DNA of 64,000 bases from assembly GCA_044235425.1 (NCBI GenBank), contig JBIIHW010000011.1, positions 1 through 64,000 of the forward strand. Direction: 5' to 3'. The stretch's first letter is position 1, and each line of letters begins with the position of its first letter. Positions 42,474 to 51,490 of the stretch are shown here, piece after piece. The position numbers and the translations under genes were made by a program. The DNA comes from JBJSXJ01 sp044235425. Its GTDB lineage: Bacteria; Planctomycetota; Planctomycetia; Pirellulales; Pirellulaceae. The notes under the pieces are model-generated. The model was not told the DNA's origin. It made no database searches and saw nothing but the letters and a program-made list of their open reading frames with translations.

Positions 42474-43265
42474 ATGCGGATTCGAAGCGAATGGTTGCGC
42501 AAGGCGGGTGGACTGCTGGTTTCCAGCCTGATTGAATCGGTCATGAGCACGCTGACGTATCGCCAAGCCAGCTACGACTTGGCGGTCGATCCAGCTCACG
42601 ACGATTTTCGTGGCCCCGCGATTTTCCTGTTCTGGCACGAATTCATTCCCGTGCCGTTTTATTTGCGCCCGTTTTCTCGGATGGCGCTACTGGTGAGTCG
42701 TCATGCCGATGCGGAATGGTTGACGCAAGCGGTGCGTTATCGAGGGTTTTCCGTCGTCCGTGGCAGCTCGGCACGGGGCGGCACCGCGGCTCTGCGGGAA
42801 CTCATGCGAGTGGCACAAGATTGCAATTTAGCGATCACGCCGGATGGGCCTCGCGGCCCCCGTCGCTCGCTGGCGCAAGGTCCCATCTATCTTTCTTCCG
42901 AGCTTCAAATCCCGCTCATTTTGATCGCTGTCGGCATGGATCGTCCCTGGCGACTGCCTACCTGGGACCGATTTGCGATCCCCCGACTCGGGTCGCGGTG
43001 TCGAGTGATTACGAGTCCGCGGATCCAGATTCCGCCGAATCTCGATCGCCTGAGGCTCGAGTCTTATCGTGAGTCGGTGGAGCGGTTGTTCTTGCGTTTG
43101 ACGGAGGAAGCGGAAGCGTGGGCCGAATCGGGTGAGCATTGGTCCCATTCGATACCCCTGAGTTGTCGGGCGGGATCTGCTCCTTGGTATCAGTCCACGC
43201 GAGATTGGGTGGCGAGTGACAGCGGTGAACCAAGCCAGGCGGTTGATGATCGCCGTTGTGCATAA
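42474..43265 (+). CDS. DUF374 lysophospholipid acyltransferase-like protein
   Basis: A 263-residue protein of the DUF374 type. It has FLFWHEFIPVPF, VVRGSSARGGTAALRELM and the LAITPDGPRGPRR signature, then GPIYLSSELQIPLILIAVG. These mirror the acyltransferase motifs of LPLAT enzymes; DUF374 members are linked to lipid A or outer-membrane lipid assembly. About 50 C-terminal residues are not conserved. ATG 42474 sits seven bases after AAGGAAG; GTG 42471 is directly before it. Confidence 0.85.
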   Translation: MRIRSEWLRKAGGLLVSSLIESVMSTLTYRQASYDLAVDPAHDDFRGPAIFLFWHEFIPVPFYLRPFSRMALLVSRHADAEWLTQAVRYRGFSVVRGSSARGGTAALRELMRVAQDCNLAITPDGPRGPRRSLAQGPIYLSSELQIPLILIAVGMDRPWRLPTWDRFAIPRLGSRCRVITSPRIQIPPNLDRLRLESYRESVERLFLRLTEEAEAWAESGEHWSHSIPLSCRAGSAPWYQSTRDWVASDSGEPSQAVDDRRCA

Positions 43266-43277
43266 AGGCGTGTATCC

Positions 43278-44510
43278 ATGGAAGTCGAGTCGCAGGGGAA
43301 TCAGCGCGAGAGCAGTCAGCCGCTGAATGTCACGCAGATCACACAGCGGATTAAAGACATCTTGGAGGGCAGCTTTCCGGATGTCTGGGTCGCTGGTGAG
43401 ATCGCTGATTACACGCAGTCACACGCTGGTCATATTTATTTTTCGCTCAAGGATTCCAAATCCACCATCCGCGCCGTGATCTGGGCTTCCACCGCTGCTC
43501 GTCTGCGTTTTCGTTTGCAAGATGGTTTGCAAGTGATTTGCCGCGGTGAGGTCAATGTTTATCCGCCGCGGGGCACGTATCAGCTTGTCATTCGTTCGTT
43601 ACAGCCGCAGGGCGAAGGTGCGTTGCAGTTAGCGTTGCGGCAACTGCATCGCCGCTTGGCAGCGGAAGGATTGTTTGATGCCGCGCGGAAGCGGCCGTTG
43701 CCGCGGTTCCCACGTCGGATCGCCGTCGTGACCAGTCCCACTGGAGCCGCGATTCGTGATTTTTTAGAAGTCGCCCGGCGGCGCTGGCCAGCGCTGGAGG
43801 TGCTTGTGATACCAGCTCGAGTGCAAGGGGAAGGCGCGGCCCAAGAAATCGCTTTGGGTATCGAGATTGCCAATCAGCTGGCCGACATTCCCGATGTGGT
43901 ACTCGTCACGCGCGGAGGCGGTAGTTTGGATGAACTGTGGTCGTTCAACGAAGAGATTGTTGTCCGCACGATTCATGCCTCGCGCATCCCGGTTGTGTCC
44001 GCAGTCGGGCATGAGATTGATGTTACGTTGTCCGATTTGGTTGCTGATGTGCGAGCGTTGACGCCCACCGAGGCGGCAGAGCTGATCGCGCCCTCCCGCG
44101 AAGAACTGCTGGCCGCAACTCGACAGCTTCAGCGGCGCTTGGTGGGCGGTTTGCGGCGTCGGGCGGATGAAGCACGCGCGCGACTCGCCGGACTTGAGCA
44201 GCGACGTTGTTTGCGACGTCCGACCGATCGCTTGCAAGAGTTGATGCGGCGAGTGGACGAGTGGGATTTGCGCGCCACGTCCGCTGTCCGCCGCGCTACG
44301 CGCCGCGCTCGCGAGCGGCTGCAAGGTTTACAGGGGCAATTGGAAGCGCTCAGTCCCTTGTCGATTCTCGCGCGGGGCTACAGCGTGACCTTGCGAGAGA
44401 CGGGCGAACTGATTCGCGAGGCGTCCCAGGTATCTGCCGGCGAGCGCCTGGTGACTCGACTGGCCACTGGTACGATTACCAGTCGAGTGGAAGGACCGGA
44501 AAAACAATAA
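43278..44510 (+). CDS. xseA: Exodeoxyribonuclease VII large subunit
   Basis: XseA is the catalytic subunit of ExoVII, which degrades single-stranded DNA. The 410-residue protein has the N-terminal OB fold (VWVAGEIADYTQSHAGHIYF, VICRGEVNVYPPRGTYQLVI), RIAVVTSPTGAAIRDFLE, LVTRGGGSLDELWSFNEE, VVSAVGHEIDVTLSDLVAD and the C-terminal coiled coil ending in ILARGYSVTL. Length is a little under the usual 440-460 because the coiled coil is short. xseB follows at once. Confidence 0.95.
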   Translation: MEVESQGNQRESSQPLNVTQITQRIKDILEGSFPDVWVAGEIADYTQSHAGHIYFSLKDSKSTIRAVIWASTAARLRFRLQDGLQVICRGEVNVYPPRGTYQLVIRSLQPQGEGALQLALRQLHRRLAAEGLFDAARKRPLPRFPRRIAVVTSPTGAAIRDFLEVARRRWPALEVLVIPARVQGEGAAQEIALGIEIANQLADIPDVVLVTRGGGSLDELWSFNEEIVVRTIHASRIPVVSAVGHEIDVTLSDLVADVRALTPTEAAELIAPSREELLAATRQLQRRLVGGLRRRADEARARLAGLEQRRCLRRPTDRLQELMRRVDEWDLRATSAVRRATRRARERLQGLQGQLEALSPLSILARGYSVTLRETGELIREASQVSAGERLVTRLATGTITSRVEGPEKQ

Positions 44511-44577
44511 GCTGGTGGGCGTGTGCTACGGTAGGCCACGGCGAGCATTCACGGGGATGAGAAAGGTGAGGATGACG

Positions 44578-44940
44578 ATGAGCGATGAAACGCAGCAGCG
44601 GGCGGCGGAACATGGTCGTGATGGGCAATCATCCCTGGCGGATGCCGCCGGAGGATCGGCGGCGGTCTCCTTTGAGGAGTCACTGGGGAAACTGGAGCAG
44701 ATTGTACGCCAGCTGGAAGACGGCTCGTTGGGACTCAGCGATTCACTGGCCCGTTACGAGGAGGGTTTGAATTGTTTGCGCCGTTGTCATGAGGCTCTGG
44801 GGCAAGCCGAGCGACGTATCGAACTGCTCACGCGCGTGGACGAACGGGGTGAGGTCGAAACGGTGCCGTTCGACGAGCAGCAGATGACGCTGGAAGAAAA
44901 AGCGGCCAGTCGCGGCAAACGCCGCTCGGGTCAGTCCTGA
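44578..44940 (+). CDS. xseB: Exodeoxyribonuclease VII small subunit
   Basis: A 120-residue protein whose core (SFEESLGKLEQIVRQLEDG, LGLSDSLARYEEGLNCLRRC) is the standard XseB helical pair that decorates the XseA coiled coil. It has about 30 extra N-terminal and 30 extra C-terminal polar residues. ATG 44578 was preferred since AGGTGAGG lies six bases upstream; ATG 44572 and 44557 are in frame too. Confidence 0.93.
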   Translation: MSDETQQRAAEHGRDGQSSLADAAGGSAAVSFEESLGKLEQIVRQLEDGSLGLSDSLARYEEGLNCLRRCHEALGQAERRIELLTRVDERGEVETVPFDEQQMTLEEKAASRGKRRSGQS

Positions 44941-45079
44941 ATCTGCAGGCCGCGTCGAAGCGGTGGGCACTTAACAGGCCCCCGGCGTTGTGGCACAATC
45001 TGCGGTTTCCGTGCCGGCTCCTTGGGTGGGGCTTGGTCGTCGAATGTCAGCTTTTTTTCACGGCGAGGGGTGGTGTGGC

Positions 45080-45976
45080 ATGACGGCGGGATTGGCGGCC
45101 GTATTTCATGAGTACGCTCAGCGCCGCCGTGCTACGGTCGAGGCGGCCCTGGACCGTTACACTCAGTTTGACGCCGATTGCCCCGAGCGTCTGCGATTGG
45201 CAATCCGTCATAGCCTACTGGCGCCCGGCAAGCGGCTGCGGCCGCTTCTGGTGTTAATGGCCGCTGAGGCGTGCGGGACAACGATTGAGCGAGCGATGCC
45301 TGCCGCTTGTGCCGTTGAAATGGTGCACACCTATTCGCTCATCCACGATGACCTGCCCGCGATGGACGATGACGACCTGAGACGTGGACTTCCTACCTGC
45401 CATGCGGTTTATGGCGAGGCGGTGGCGATTCTGGCCGGTGATGCCCTGCTCGCTCAAGCCTTTGAAGTTCTCGCTAGCGATCTGGTCGATCCCAGGCAGG
45501 CGGCGGAGTGTTGTCGAGTGTTAGGGGCGGCGGCTGGTGCGCGGGCCTTGGTGGGCGGACAGGCCGCCGACCTGGCCGCGGAAGAGACGGGTGGGGATGG
45601 CGAAGTACTAGAAGCCATTCATCGCCGCAAAACAGGAGCGTTATTTAGAGCGTCCCTGCTGATGGGTGGAGTGGTCGCTGGGGCCAGTGCTGACCAGATG
45701 GCGGATCTGGAGCGGTACGCACGCCATCTGGGGCTCGCCTTTCAGGTCGTCGACGACCTACTGGACGTCGCTGGAGATGCCGAAGTTGTGGGAAAGCGGG
45801 TCGGCAAAGATCAAGATCGTGGTAAACTCACGTTTCCTGCTTTGTGGGGTGTCGACGCCAGTCGGCGCCGCGCTGAGCAGTTGGTGGTAGATGCCGGCGA
45901 GGCGCTGACGAAATGGGGCTCGTCCGCGAACGTACTCGTTGGTCTTGCTCACTACGTCCTGGAAAGGAATCGATAG
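45080..45976 (+). CDS. ispA: Polyprenyl (farnesyl/geranylgeranyl) diphosphate synthase
   Basis: A 298-residue trans-prenyltransferase adding isopentenyl diphosphate to allylic diphosphates. It shows APGKRLRPLLVL, the first Asp-rich motif IHDDLPAMDDDDLRRG, GDALLAQAFEVL, the GGQAADL and HRRKTGALFRAS segments and the second Asp-rich motif QVVDDLLDVAGD. Two small residues before the first motif cannot fix the chain length with certainty, so FPP or GGPP is possible. I chose ATG 45080 with GAGGGG upstream. It precedes dxs by two bases, a metabolically coherent pair. Confidence 0.93.
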   Translation: MTAGLAAVFHEYAQRRRATVEAALDRYTQFDADCPERLRLAIRHSLLAPGKRLRPLLVLMAAEACGTTIERAMPAACAVEMVHTYSLIHDDLPAMDDDDLRRGLPTCHAVYGEAVAILAGDALLAQAFEVLASDLVDPRQAAECCRVLGAAAGARALVGGQAADLAAEETGGDGEVLEAIHRRKTGALFRASLLMGGVVAGASADQMADLERYARHLGLAFQVVDDLLDVAGDAEVVGKRVGKDQDRGKLTFPALWGVDASRRRAEQLVVDAGEALTKWGSSANVLVGLAHYVLERNR

Positions 45977-45978
45977 GC

Positions 45979-47898
45979 ATGGCACAGATCTTGCCATCCA
46001 TTACATCGGCCATTGATTTACATCGCTTTTCCAATCGACAATTGGAGCAAGTTGCGGATGAAATTCGGGAAGTGCTCTGTAATTTACTGTCGGAGCGCAG
46101 TGCCCACTTTGCGTCCAATCTTGGGGTTGTCGAGCTCTGCTTGGCGCTGCACAGCGTGTACGACTTTCGTCGTGACCGACTGATCTGGGACACGGGCCAT
46201 CAGATCTACCCTCACAAACTGATCACCGGGCGCTACGATCGCTTTCATACGATTCGTACCAAGGGTGGTTTGATGGGCTATCCCAATCCCCACGAAAGCG
46301 AATACGACTTGTTTATGACCGGCCATGCCGGCTGCAGTGTCTCGACAGCGTTGGGGTTGAAGAGCGGCGATGATTTGATGGGTGATTCGAGCCGCCATTC
46401 GGTGGCCGTGATTGGTGACGGCGCTTTTCCTTCCGGCATCGTTTTCGAGGCACTGAATAACGCCAGCGAACTCAAAAAGAATCTGCTGGTGATTCTCAAC
46501 GACAACAAAATGTCGATCTGCCCCCGCGTGGGTGGACTGGCCAGCTACCTTGACCGTCTGCGCACGAACGTGCTGTACACCGGTTTGAAGACTGAAGTGG
46601 TCCGGGTGCTGAACAACATTCCGCTCTTTGGCGATCCGGTCGAGCGATTTCTCGCGCAGATCAAAGAGGGGGTGAAGGCGGGACTGTGCGGTGGGATGAT
46701 GTTCGAGGAACTTGGTTTCCGCTACATCGGGCCGATCGATGGTCATCAGATTCCCCTGTTGCGGAAGTATTTGGAGATGGTGCGGACGCTGGAGGGGCCG
46801 ACGCTGCTGCACGTGGTCACGGAAAAGGGACATGGTTTTCAGCCGGCGGCCGCTGATCCCGTGTTCTTTCACACTCCGCCGGCCTTCGAAGCGGCCGACG
46901 ATGGCCCTCGCCTGAAATCCTCCAGCGGCACTCCGGCGTACACGGATGTCGCTCGCGATGCCATTCGCACCGCGATGAAGCGGAGTGATCGAGTTACGGT
47001 GATGACGGCCGCGATGTGTCAGGGAAACAAGCTGGAATGTGTGCGGGAAGAGTTTCCGGAGCGATTTTTCGATACGGGTATTTGCGAATCGCACACGGTG
47101 GCGTTTGCTGCCGGGCATGCCAAAGCGGGGCTGCGGCCCATCGTCGACATTTACAGCACTTTCTTGCAGCGCAGTTTCGACCAGATTTTTCAGGAAGTTT
47201 CGCTGCAGAACCTGCCCGTCACATTCATGCTCGATCGAGCTGGATTGACGGGCCCAGACGGTCCTACGCATCACGGTGTGTTCGATCTGGCCTATATGCG
47301 GATTTTCCCGCACCTGGTCGTCATGGCCCCTGGTGACAGCCACGACTTGCGGGAGATGCTGGACTTTAGTTTGCAGCATGAATCCCCCTGCTCCATTCGC
47401 TATCCGAAGACGAATGCCGTGACGCAGGAAGGGCCGCGAGCACCGCTCCAATTAGGGCAAGCAGAAGTGTTTTCCTGGGGTCGCGACGGGGTCATCGTGT
47501 GCTGTGGTACGCTCTTGGCGAACTGCCTGAAAGCGGCAGAAAAACTGCGTCAGGAAGGACTTGATGTGGGAGTCGTTAACGCCCGCTTCGTCAAACCACT
47601 CGATACCGAAATTCTCACTCGGGCCGCACAGCAGGGAGGTTTCCTGATGACGGTGGAAGAGGGTGTGCTGGCCGGCGGTTTTGGCAGTGCCGTGCTGGAG
47701 GCGCTGGCCGAGCGTGGTCTGAACATTCCGGCGGTGCGCTGTGTGGGCATTCCCGATCGGTACGTGGGGCACGGGGAGCGTGGCGAACTGCTGGCCGAAC
47801 TGGGGCTCGATGTCGACGGCATCGTGCGCACGGGGCGCGAGCTCGCTCAAAGCTTATCGCTGGAACCATCGCTTGCGGCCAAGGCGTCGCAGCCATGA
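45979..47898 (+). CDS. dxs: 1-deoxy-D-xylulose-5-phosphate synthase
   Basis: Dxs joins pyruvate and glyceraldehyde-3-phosphate with thiamine diphosphate, the entry to the MEP isoprenoid pathway. The 639-residue protein has LIWDTGHQIYPHKLITG, GHAGCSVSTALGL, VIGDGAFPSGIVFEALNNA (the ThDP site, family GDGAxTGG), ILNDNKMSI, FRYIGPIDGH, ICESHTVAFAAG and GLTGPDGPTHHG. The ThDP-site sequence is somewhat divergent from E. coli-type Dxs, with FPSG in place of MTGG. The start has AAGGAA upstream, and the stop overlaps nadK in ATGA. Confidence 0.93.
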   Translation: MAQILPSITSAIDLHRFSNRQLEQVADEIREVLCNLLSERSAHFASNLGVVELCLALHSVYDFRRDRLIWDTGHQIYPHKLITGRYDRFHTIRTKGGLMGYPNPHESEYDLFMTGHAGCSVSTALGLKSGDDLMGDSSRHSVAVIGDGAFPSGIVFEALNNASELKKNLLVILNDNKMSICPRVGGLASYLDRLRTNVLYTGLKTEVVRVLNNIPLFGDPVERFLAQIKEGVKAGLCGGMMFEELGFRYIGPIDGHQIPLLRKYLEMVRTLEGPTLLHVVTEKGHGFQPAAADPVFFHTPPAFEAADDGPRLKSSSGTPAYTDVARDAIRTAMKRSDRVTVMTAAMCQGNKLECVREEFPERFFDTGICESHTVAFAAGHAKAGLRPIVDIYSTFLQRSFDQIFQEVSLQNLPVTFMLDRAGLTGPDGPTHHGVFDLAYMRIFPHLVVMAPGDSHDLREMLDFSLQHESPCSIRYPKTNAVTQEGPRAPLQLGQAEVFSWGRDGVIVCCGTLLANCLKAAEKLRQEGLDVGVVNARFVKPLDTEILTRAAQQGGFLMTVEEGVLAGGFGSAVLEALAERGLNIPAVRCVGIPDRYVGHGERGELLAELGLDVDGIVRTGRELAQSLSLEPSLAAKASQP

Positions 47899-48794
47899 CC
47901 GCCGCAATGGCGTCGGGAGATGGCCTTCCAGCTTGGCGTGATCGCAGCGACACCCGCTTGCAAGTGGTTCTAGTCGGAGCCGGAGACCGGGCTGCGGTCC
48001 GGAAAGAAGCCGAGCGAATCGAGCCCCTGATTCGAGCCTCGGCGGAGCTCGTGGCGATCGACCTCGATGCCGCTCTCAATCTCGCGGAGCTCAACTTCGA
48101 ACTGGCTGTCGTGCTGGGTGGTGACGGGACGATTCTGCGCGCGGCGCGGCGGATGGGTGACCGGCAGCGGCCGATCATTGGCGTGAATATGGGGAAGCTG
48201 GGGTTTTTGGCGGATCTCTCGCCGGCTCAGTTCGAAAAAGTTTGGCCGCAGGTGGCTCGGGGGGACTGCGAGTTACGGCGTCATCTGATGTTTCACGCCA
48301 CGGTGACGCGCGCTGGCAGCGTGCTTCATGAAGAACTGGGGCTTAATGAAGCGGCGATTCTGCGTGGACCGCCCTTCGCGCTGCTGGACCTGGAACTTTA
48401 CGTTGACGGAGAATTAGCAACTACCTATAGTTGCGACGGCTTGATCATCAGCACGCCCGTAGGTTCGACCGCTCATAGCTTATCAGCCGGCGGCCCGATT
48501 CTACGCAAAACGATGTCGGCCTTCGTCGTCTCGGCACTGAATCCTCACACGTTGACCGTGCGGCCGGTGGTGGACGATGCAGATCGAATCTTTGAAGTGC
48601 ATGTGCCTAGTTGTCACGAGGCGACGGCGTTGGTGATCGACGGGCAGCTCGCCTGCCCGTTGCAGGCGGGGGATCGAGTGCGTGTGGAGCGGGCTCGATC
48701 AAGTTTCAATTTAGTCGAGGTACGGGGTCACAGTTACTATCGCACGCTCCGGGAAAAGCTGGGTTGGAGTGGGCGTCTGCGGGCGTCATCGTAG
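47895..48794 (+). CDS. nadK: NAD kinase
   Basis: NadK phosphorylates NAD to NADP. The 299-residue protein shows the GGDGT motif (LAVVLGGDGTILRAARRM), GVNMGKLGFLADL, HEELGLNEAAILRG, and the conserved IISTPVGSTAHSLSAGGP. Length is normal. It overlaps the dxs stop by four bases, so translation is coupled. NADPH is the reductant of the MEP step after Dxs. Confidence 0.95.
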   Translation: MTAAMASGDGLPAWRDRSDTRLQVVLVGAGDRAAVRKEAERIEPLIRASAELVAIDLDAALNLAELNFELAVVLGGDGTILRAARRMGDRQRPIIGVNMGKLGFLADLSPAQFEKVWPQVARGDCELRRHLMFHATVTRAGSVLHEELGLNEAAILRGPPFALLDLELYVDGELATTYSCDGLIISTPVGSTAHSLSAGGPILRKTMSAFVVSALNPHTLTVRPVVDDADRIFEVHVPSCHEATALVIDGQLACPLQAGDRVRVERARSSFNLVEVRGHSYYRTLREKLGWSGRLRASS

Positions 48795-48871
48795 CGCAGA
48801 GTTGGCGAGTCAGGGAGGGCGAGCCGGGAGGGCTCGGTCGATCATTTTTTTGCTGGCAGGGAGGCCGTGGC

Positions 48872-49954
48872 GTGATAGATCATCTGCGTAGTACCAAGCG
48901 TCTGTCTGTTTTTTTGACGACCAGCGGGCTGTTGTGCGGTCTCGTGCTTGGATTAGCGACGGGGGTTCCCGAAATCTGTTCGTCGACGGCGGGAGCGCAG
49001 GAAGCGTCGGAAGCGCCTGCGAAAGCAAGCGGTCCAGATTTGACCAGCCAGTTGAAAGCGGCCTCCAAGCAGGTGGCCGGCGAGCAGACGTTTTTGCTGC
49101 AGTATCGTCCCGAGAAGGGGCAGACGATTCGCTGGAAAGTGGTGCATTTGGTGACGGTGGATACCAAAATCCGCGGTAGCGAGCAGACGGCTAAAACACG
49201 CAGCGTCTCGCAAAAAGCCTGGCGAGTGACGGATGTCGACGCCGAGGGCAATGTGACGGTTGTGCTCACGATTGAGCATGTTGATATGTGGCAAAGCTTG
49301 AGTGGTCGGCAGGAGGTGCGGTACAACAGTCGCACGGACGCTGTTCCGCCCCGCGAATATGAGGCGGTGGCGAAATCGATTGGTGTGCCGCTGGCGACCG
49401 TGACCTTCAATCGTCATGGTCGAGTGCTGAAGCGTGACAGCTCGCAGCCGCAATTTAATGCGGGTTTAGGAGAGCTAACCATTCCTCTGCCGGAGCAGCC
49501 GGTGAAGCTGGGAGCCAAGTGGAATGTGCCGGAAGAGGTGAGTGTGCGGCTGGAGGATGGCCGGGTGCAGCGCATTAAAACTCGTCTGCTCTATTCGCTG
49601 GACAAAGTGGAGACGGGAGTGGCGACGATTGGCGTGAAGACTGAGATTTTGACGCCGGTCAGCGATCCCAAAGTGCATTCACAAATCGTGCAGCGGATGA
49701 CGAATGGTTCGCTGAAGTTTGATTTGGAGGCAGGCCGTTTGCTCTCCAAGCAAGTGGATCTGGATGAGACGGTGGTGGGTTTCAGCGGAGCCGACAGTGT
49801 GATGCAGTATCTGGCTCGACTGACCGAAGACGTTCAGTCGGTGGGAGATACGGAGCCTGCTGGTGAGGCAGCCGGGAAGGTGGTTGGTGAGGCAGCGGCT
49901 GGAGCGGCAGTAGAGGCGGCTGCGAAACCCGAGGCGACGACGGTTCCGCGCTAA
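48872..49954 (+). CDS. Secreted protein of unknown function
   Basis: A 360-residue exported protein with a signal peptide (LSVFLTTSGLLCGLVLGLATG) and a beta-rich body (FLLQYRPEKGQTIRWKVVHL, NVTVVLTIEHVDMW, LLSKQVDLDETVVGF). It resembles the group of secreted proteins of unknown function found in planctomycetes and Bacteroidetes (DUF6263-like, unconfirmed). The C terminus is an Ala/Glu-rich tail with repeats. GTG 48872 is chosen because GGGAGG lies eight bases upstream and the signal peptide starts soon after. Confidence 0.65.
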   Translation: MIDHLRSTKRLSVFLTTSGLLCGLVLGLATGVPEICSSTAGAQEASEAPAKASGPDLTSQLKAASKQVAGEQTFLLQYRPEKGQTIRWKVVHLVTVDTKIRGSEQTAKTRSVSQKAWRVTDVDAEGNVTVVLTIEHVDMWQSLSGRQEVRYNSRTDAVPPREYEAVAKSIGVPLATVTFNRHGRVLKRDSSQPQFNAGLGELTIPLPEQPVKLGAKWNVPEEVSVRLEDGRVQRIKTRLLYSLDKVETGVATIGVKTEILTPVSDPKVHSQIVQRMTNGSLKFDLEAGRLLSKQVDLDETVVGFSGADSVMQYLARLTEDVQSVGDTEPAGEAAGKVVGEAAAGAAVEAAAKPEATTVPR

Positions 49955-49969
49955 CAAGGCATTTCAGCG

Positions 49970-51490
49970 GTGCATAGTCTAGTCATCAATACACTGCTGG
50001 CGGTGGGCGGTACGTGGCTGATCGCGTTACCGCTGGGCGCGGTGATTGGATGGTGGCTGGCCCGAGTGGAGTTTCCGGGTCGGCGGTTGCTCGGCCTCGG
50101 CTTCTTATTCTTGCTGTTGATTCCGCTCTATTTACAAGCAGCCGGCTGGGACGCCGGACTGGGCCGCCAGGGCTGGTGGACCTATCGCACCGGAAGTGTC
50201 CGGTCCCCGTGGCTGGCCGGCTGGACGGCACTCATCGTAATCCATGCCGCGCATGCTCTTCCCTGGGTGATCGTCATCTCGATGGCCGGTTTTCGCTGGG
50301 TCGCATGCGAACTGGAGGAGGAAGCGCAACTGGAATTGTCCCTGCCGCAGATTTTCTTGACGATTGCACTCCGCCGCGCCTGGCCCGCGATACTCCTGGC
50401 GGCTACCTGGGTGCTGGCGCTCGTCAGTGGTGAAATGACCGTCACCGACCTGTATCAAGTGCGGACGTTGGCAGAAGAACTGTTCACGGGGTTTGCGCTG
50501 GGTGACAATCTGCTCCTGATCGCCCTGCATCTCTTACCGCTTGTAATTCTTTGTGCGGTGCTGATGGCGATTCTCGTACGAGCACAAGCCGCCTGGGCGC
50601 CGGCGGTGGGGGTCCGCTGGTCCGCGCAGCATCAGCGTTTACCGGCCGGTGGCGGTCGCTGGTGGCTGACGCTGAGTGTCGGGGGCCTGCTCCTTCTGCT
50701 GGCTCTGGTGCCCGTGGGCAATTTGGTCTACCAGGCGGGGCTGAGCACGCAGCGCGTGGGGGCTGACTGGCAACGCTCCTGGGAGTTCACCAAATTGCTG
50801 CAGATGGTCGGACAGACTCCCGGGAGATTTCGGGACGAGTGGTGGGGAACGGTGCGTTTGGCCACGATGACCGCGCTGCTCAGCGTGGTGTGGGGAGTGT
50901 GGGCAGCGTGGTGGAGTCGAGAGAAGGCGGTACGCTGGTGGCTGGTGGGGTGGCTGGGCGTTCTGGCGGTCGCCATTCCGGGGCCCTTATTCGCCGTGGC
51001 GCTGCTGCGAGTGCGCGATTATCTGGGGCCGACCGTGCTCGACGACTGGATAGATCAGTCGCTATTTCTGGTGGCGCTGGTGCTATCGCTGCGCGGCGTG
51101 CCTTTGGTTTGGGCAATATGCTGGTTTGCCTTTCGTTCCTTGCCCATGGCGCAGCGCGAGTTTGCGGAGGTCAGCGGAGTGGGGCCGTGGCGGCAGCTCA
51201 GTTTAGTCGTCTTGCCGCAGCGTCGCGCGGTGGTATGGGTCAGCGGCCTGCTGGCTTGGGTCTTGGCGGCGGGCGATGTAACGGTGAGTATCTTGCTGTT
51301 GCCACCCGGTGAGACGACGGTCGCTATCCGGACGTTTCAATTGGTGCACGCCGGCGTCGATGATCGTCTTGCCGGTTTGACACTCGCCACAATCTTGATG
51401 TTTGGCGGTCTCGGTGCTCTGATCCTGGTAAGCATCCAGGGCGGGACACATTGGCGGCGTGGGCGAGGAGAGCGATATGAAACGCGGTAA
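49970..51490 (+). CDS. ABC transporter permease of the iron(III) type, two fused modules
   Basis: A 506-residue membrane protein with about 12 hydrophobic segments in two repeats, as in FbpB/SfuB-type iron permeases. Each half has an EAA-like loop for the ATPase: EEEAQLELSLPQIFLTIALR in the first and REFAEVSGVGPWRQLSLVVL in the second. No ATPase or substrate-binding protein is encoded near it, so partners must lie elsewhere. The GTG start at 49970 has a weak ribosome binding site. Its end overlaps the next gene by 14 bases. Confidence 0.8.
   Translation: MHSLVINTLLAVGGTWLIALPLGAVIGWWLARVEFPGRRLLGLGFLFLLLIPLYLQAAGWDAGLGRQGWWTYRTGSVRSPWLAGWTALIVIHAAHALPWVIVISMAGFRWVACELEEEAQLELSLPQIFLTIALRRAWPAILLAATWVLALVSGEMTVTDLYQVRTLAEELFTGFALGDNLLLIALHLLPLVILCAVLMAILVRAQAAWAPAVGVRWSAQHQRLPAGGGRWWLTLSVGGLLLLLALVPVGNLVYQAGLSTQRVGADWQRSWEFTKLLQMVGQTPGRFRDEWWGTVRLATMTALLSVVWGVWAAWWSREKAVRWWLVGWLGVLAVAIPGPLFAVALLRVRDYLGPTVLDDWIDQSLFLVALVLSLRGVPLVWAICWFAFRSLPMAQREFAEVSGVGPWRQLSLVVLPQRRAVVWVSGLLAWVLAAGDVTVSILLLPPGETTVAIRTFQLVHAGVDDRLAGLTLATILMFGGLGALILVSIQGGTHWRRGRGERYETR

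Noticed and set aside
46084..47451. 455-codon minus-strand frame opposite dxs
   Set aside because: Antisense to a fully conserved dxs; it arises from GC-rich codon bias and shows no family.
49970..51490. Complete iron ABC importer
   Set aside because: Only the permease is present; no ATPase or binding protein gene lies nearby.
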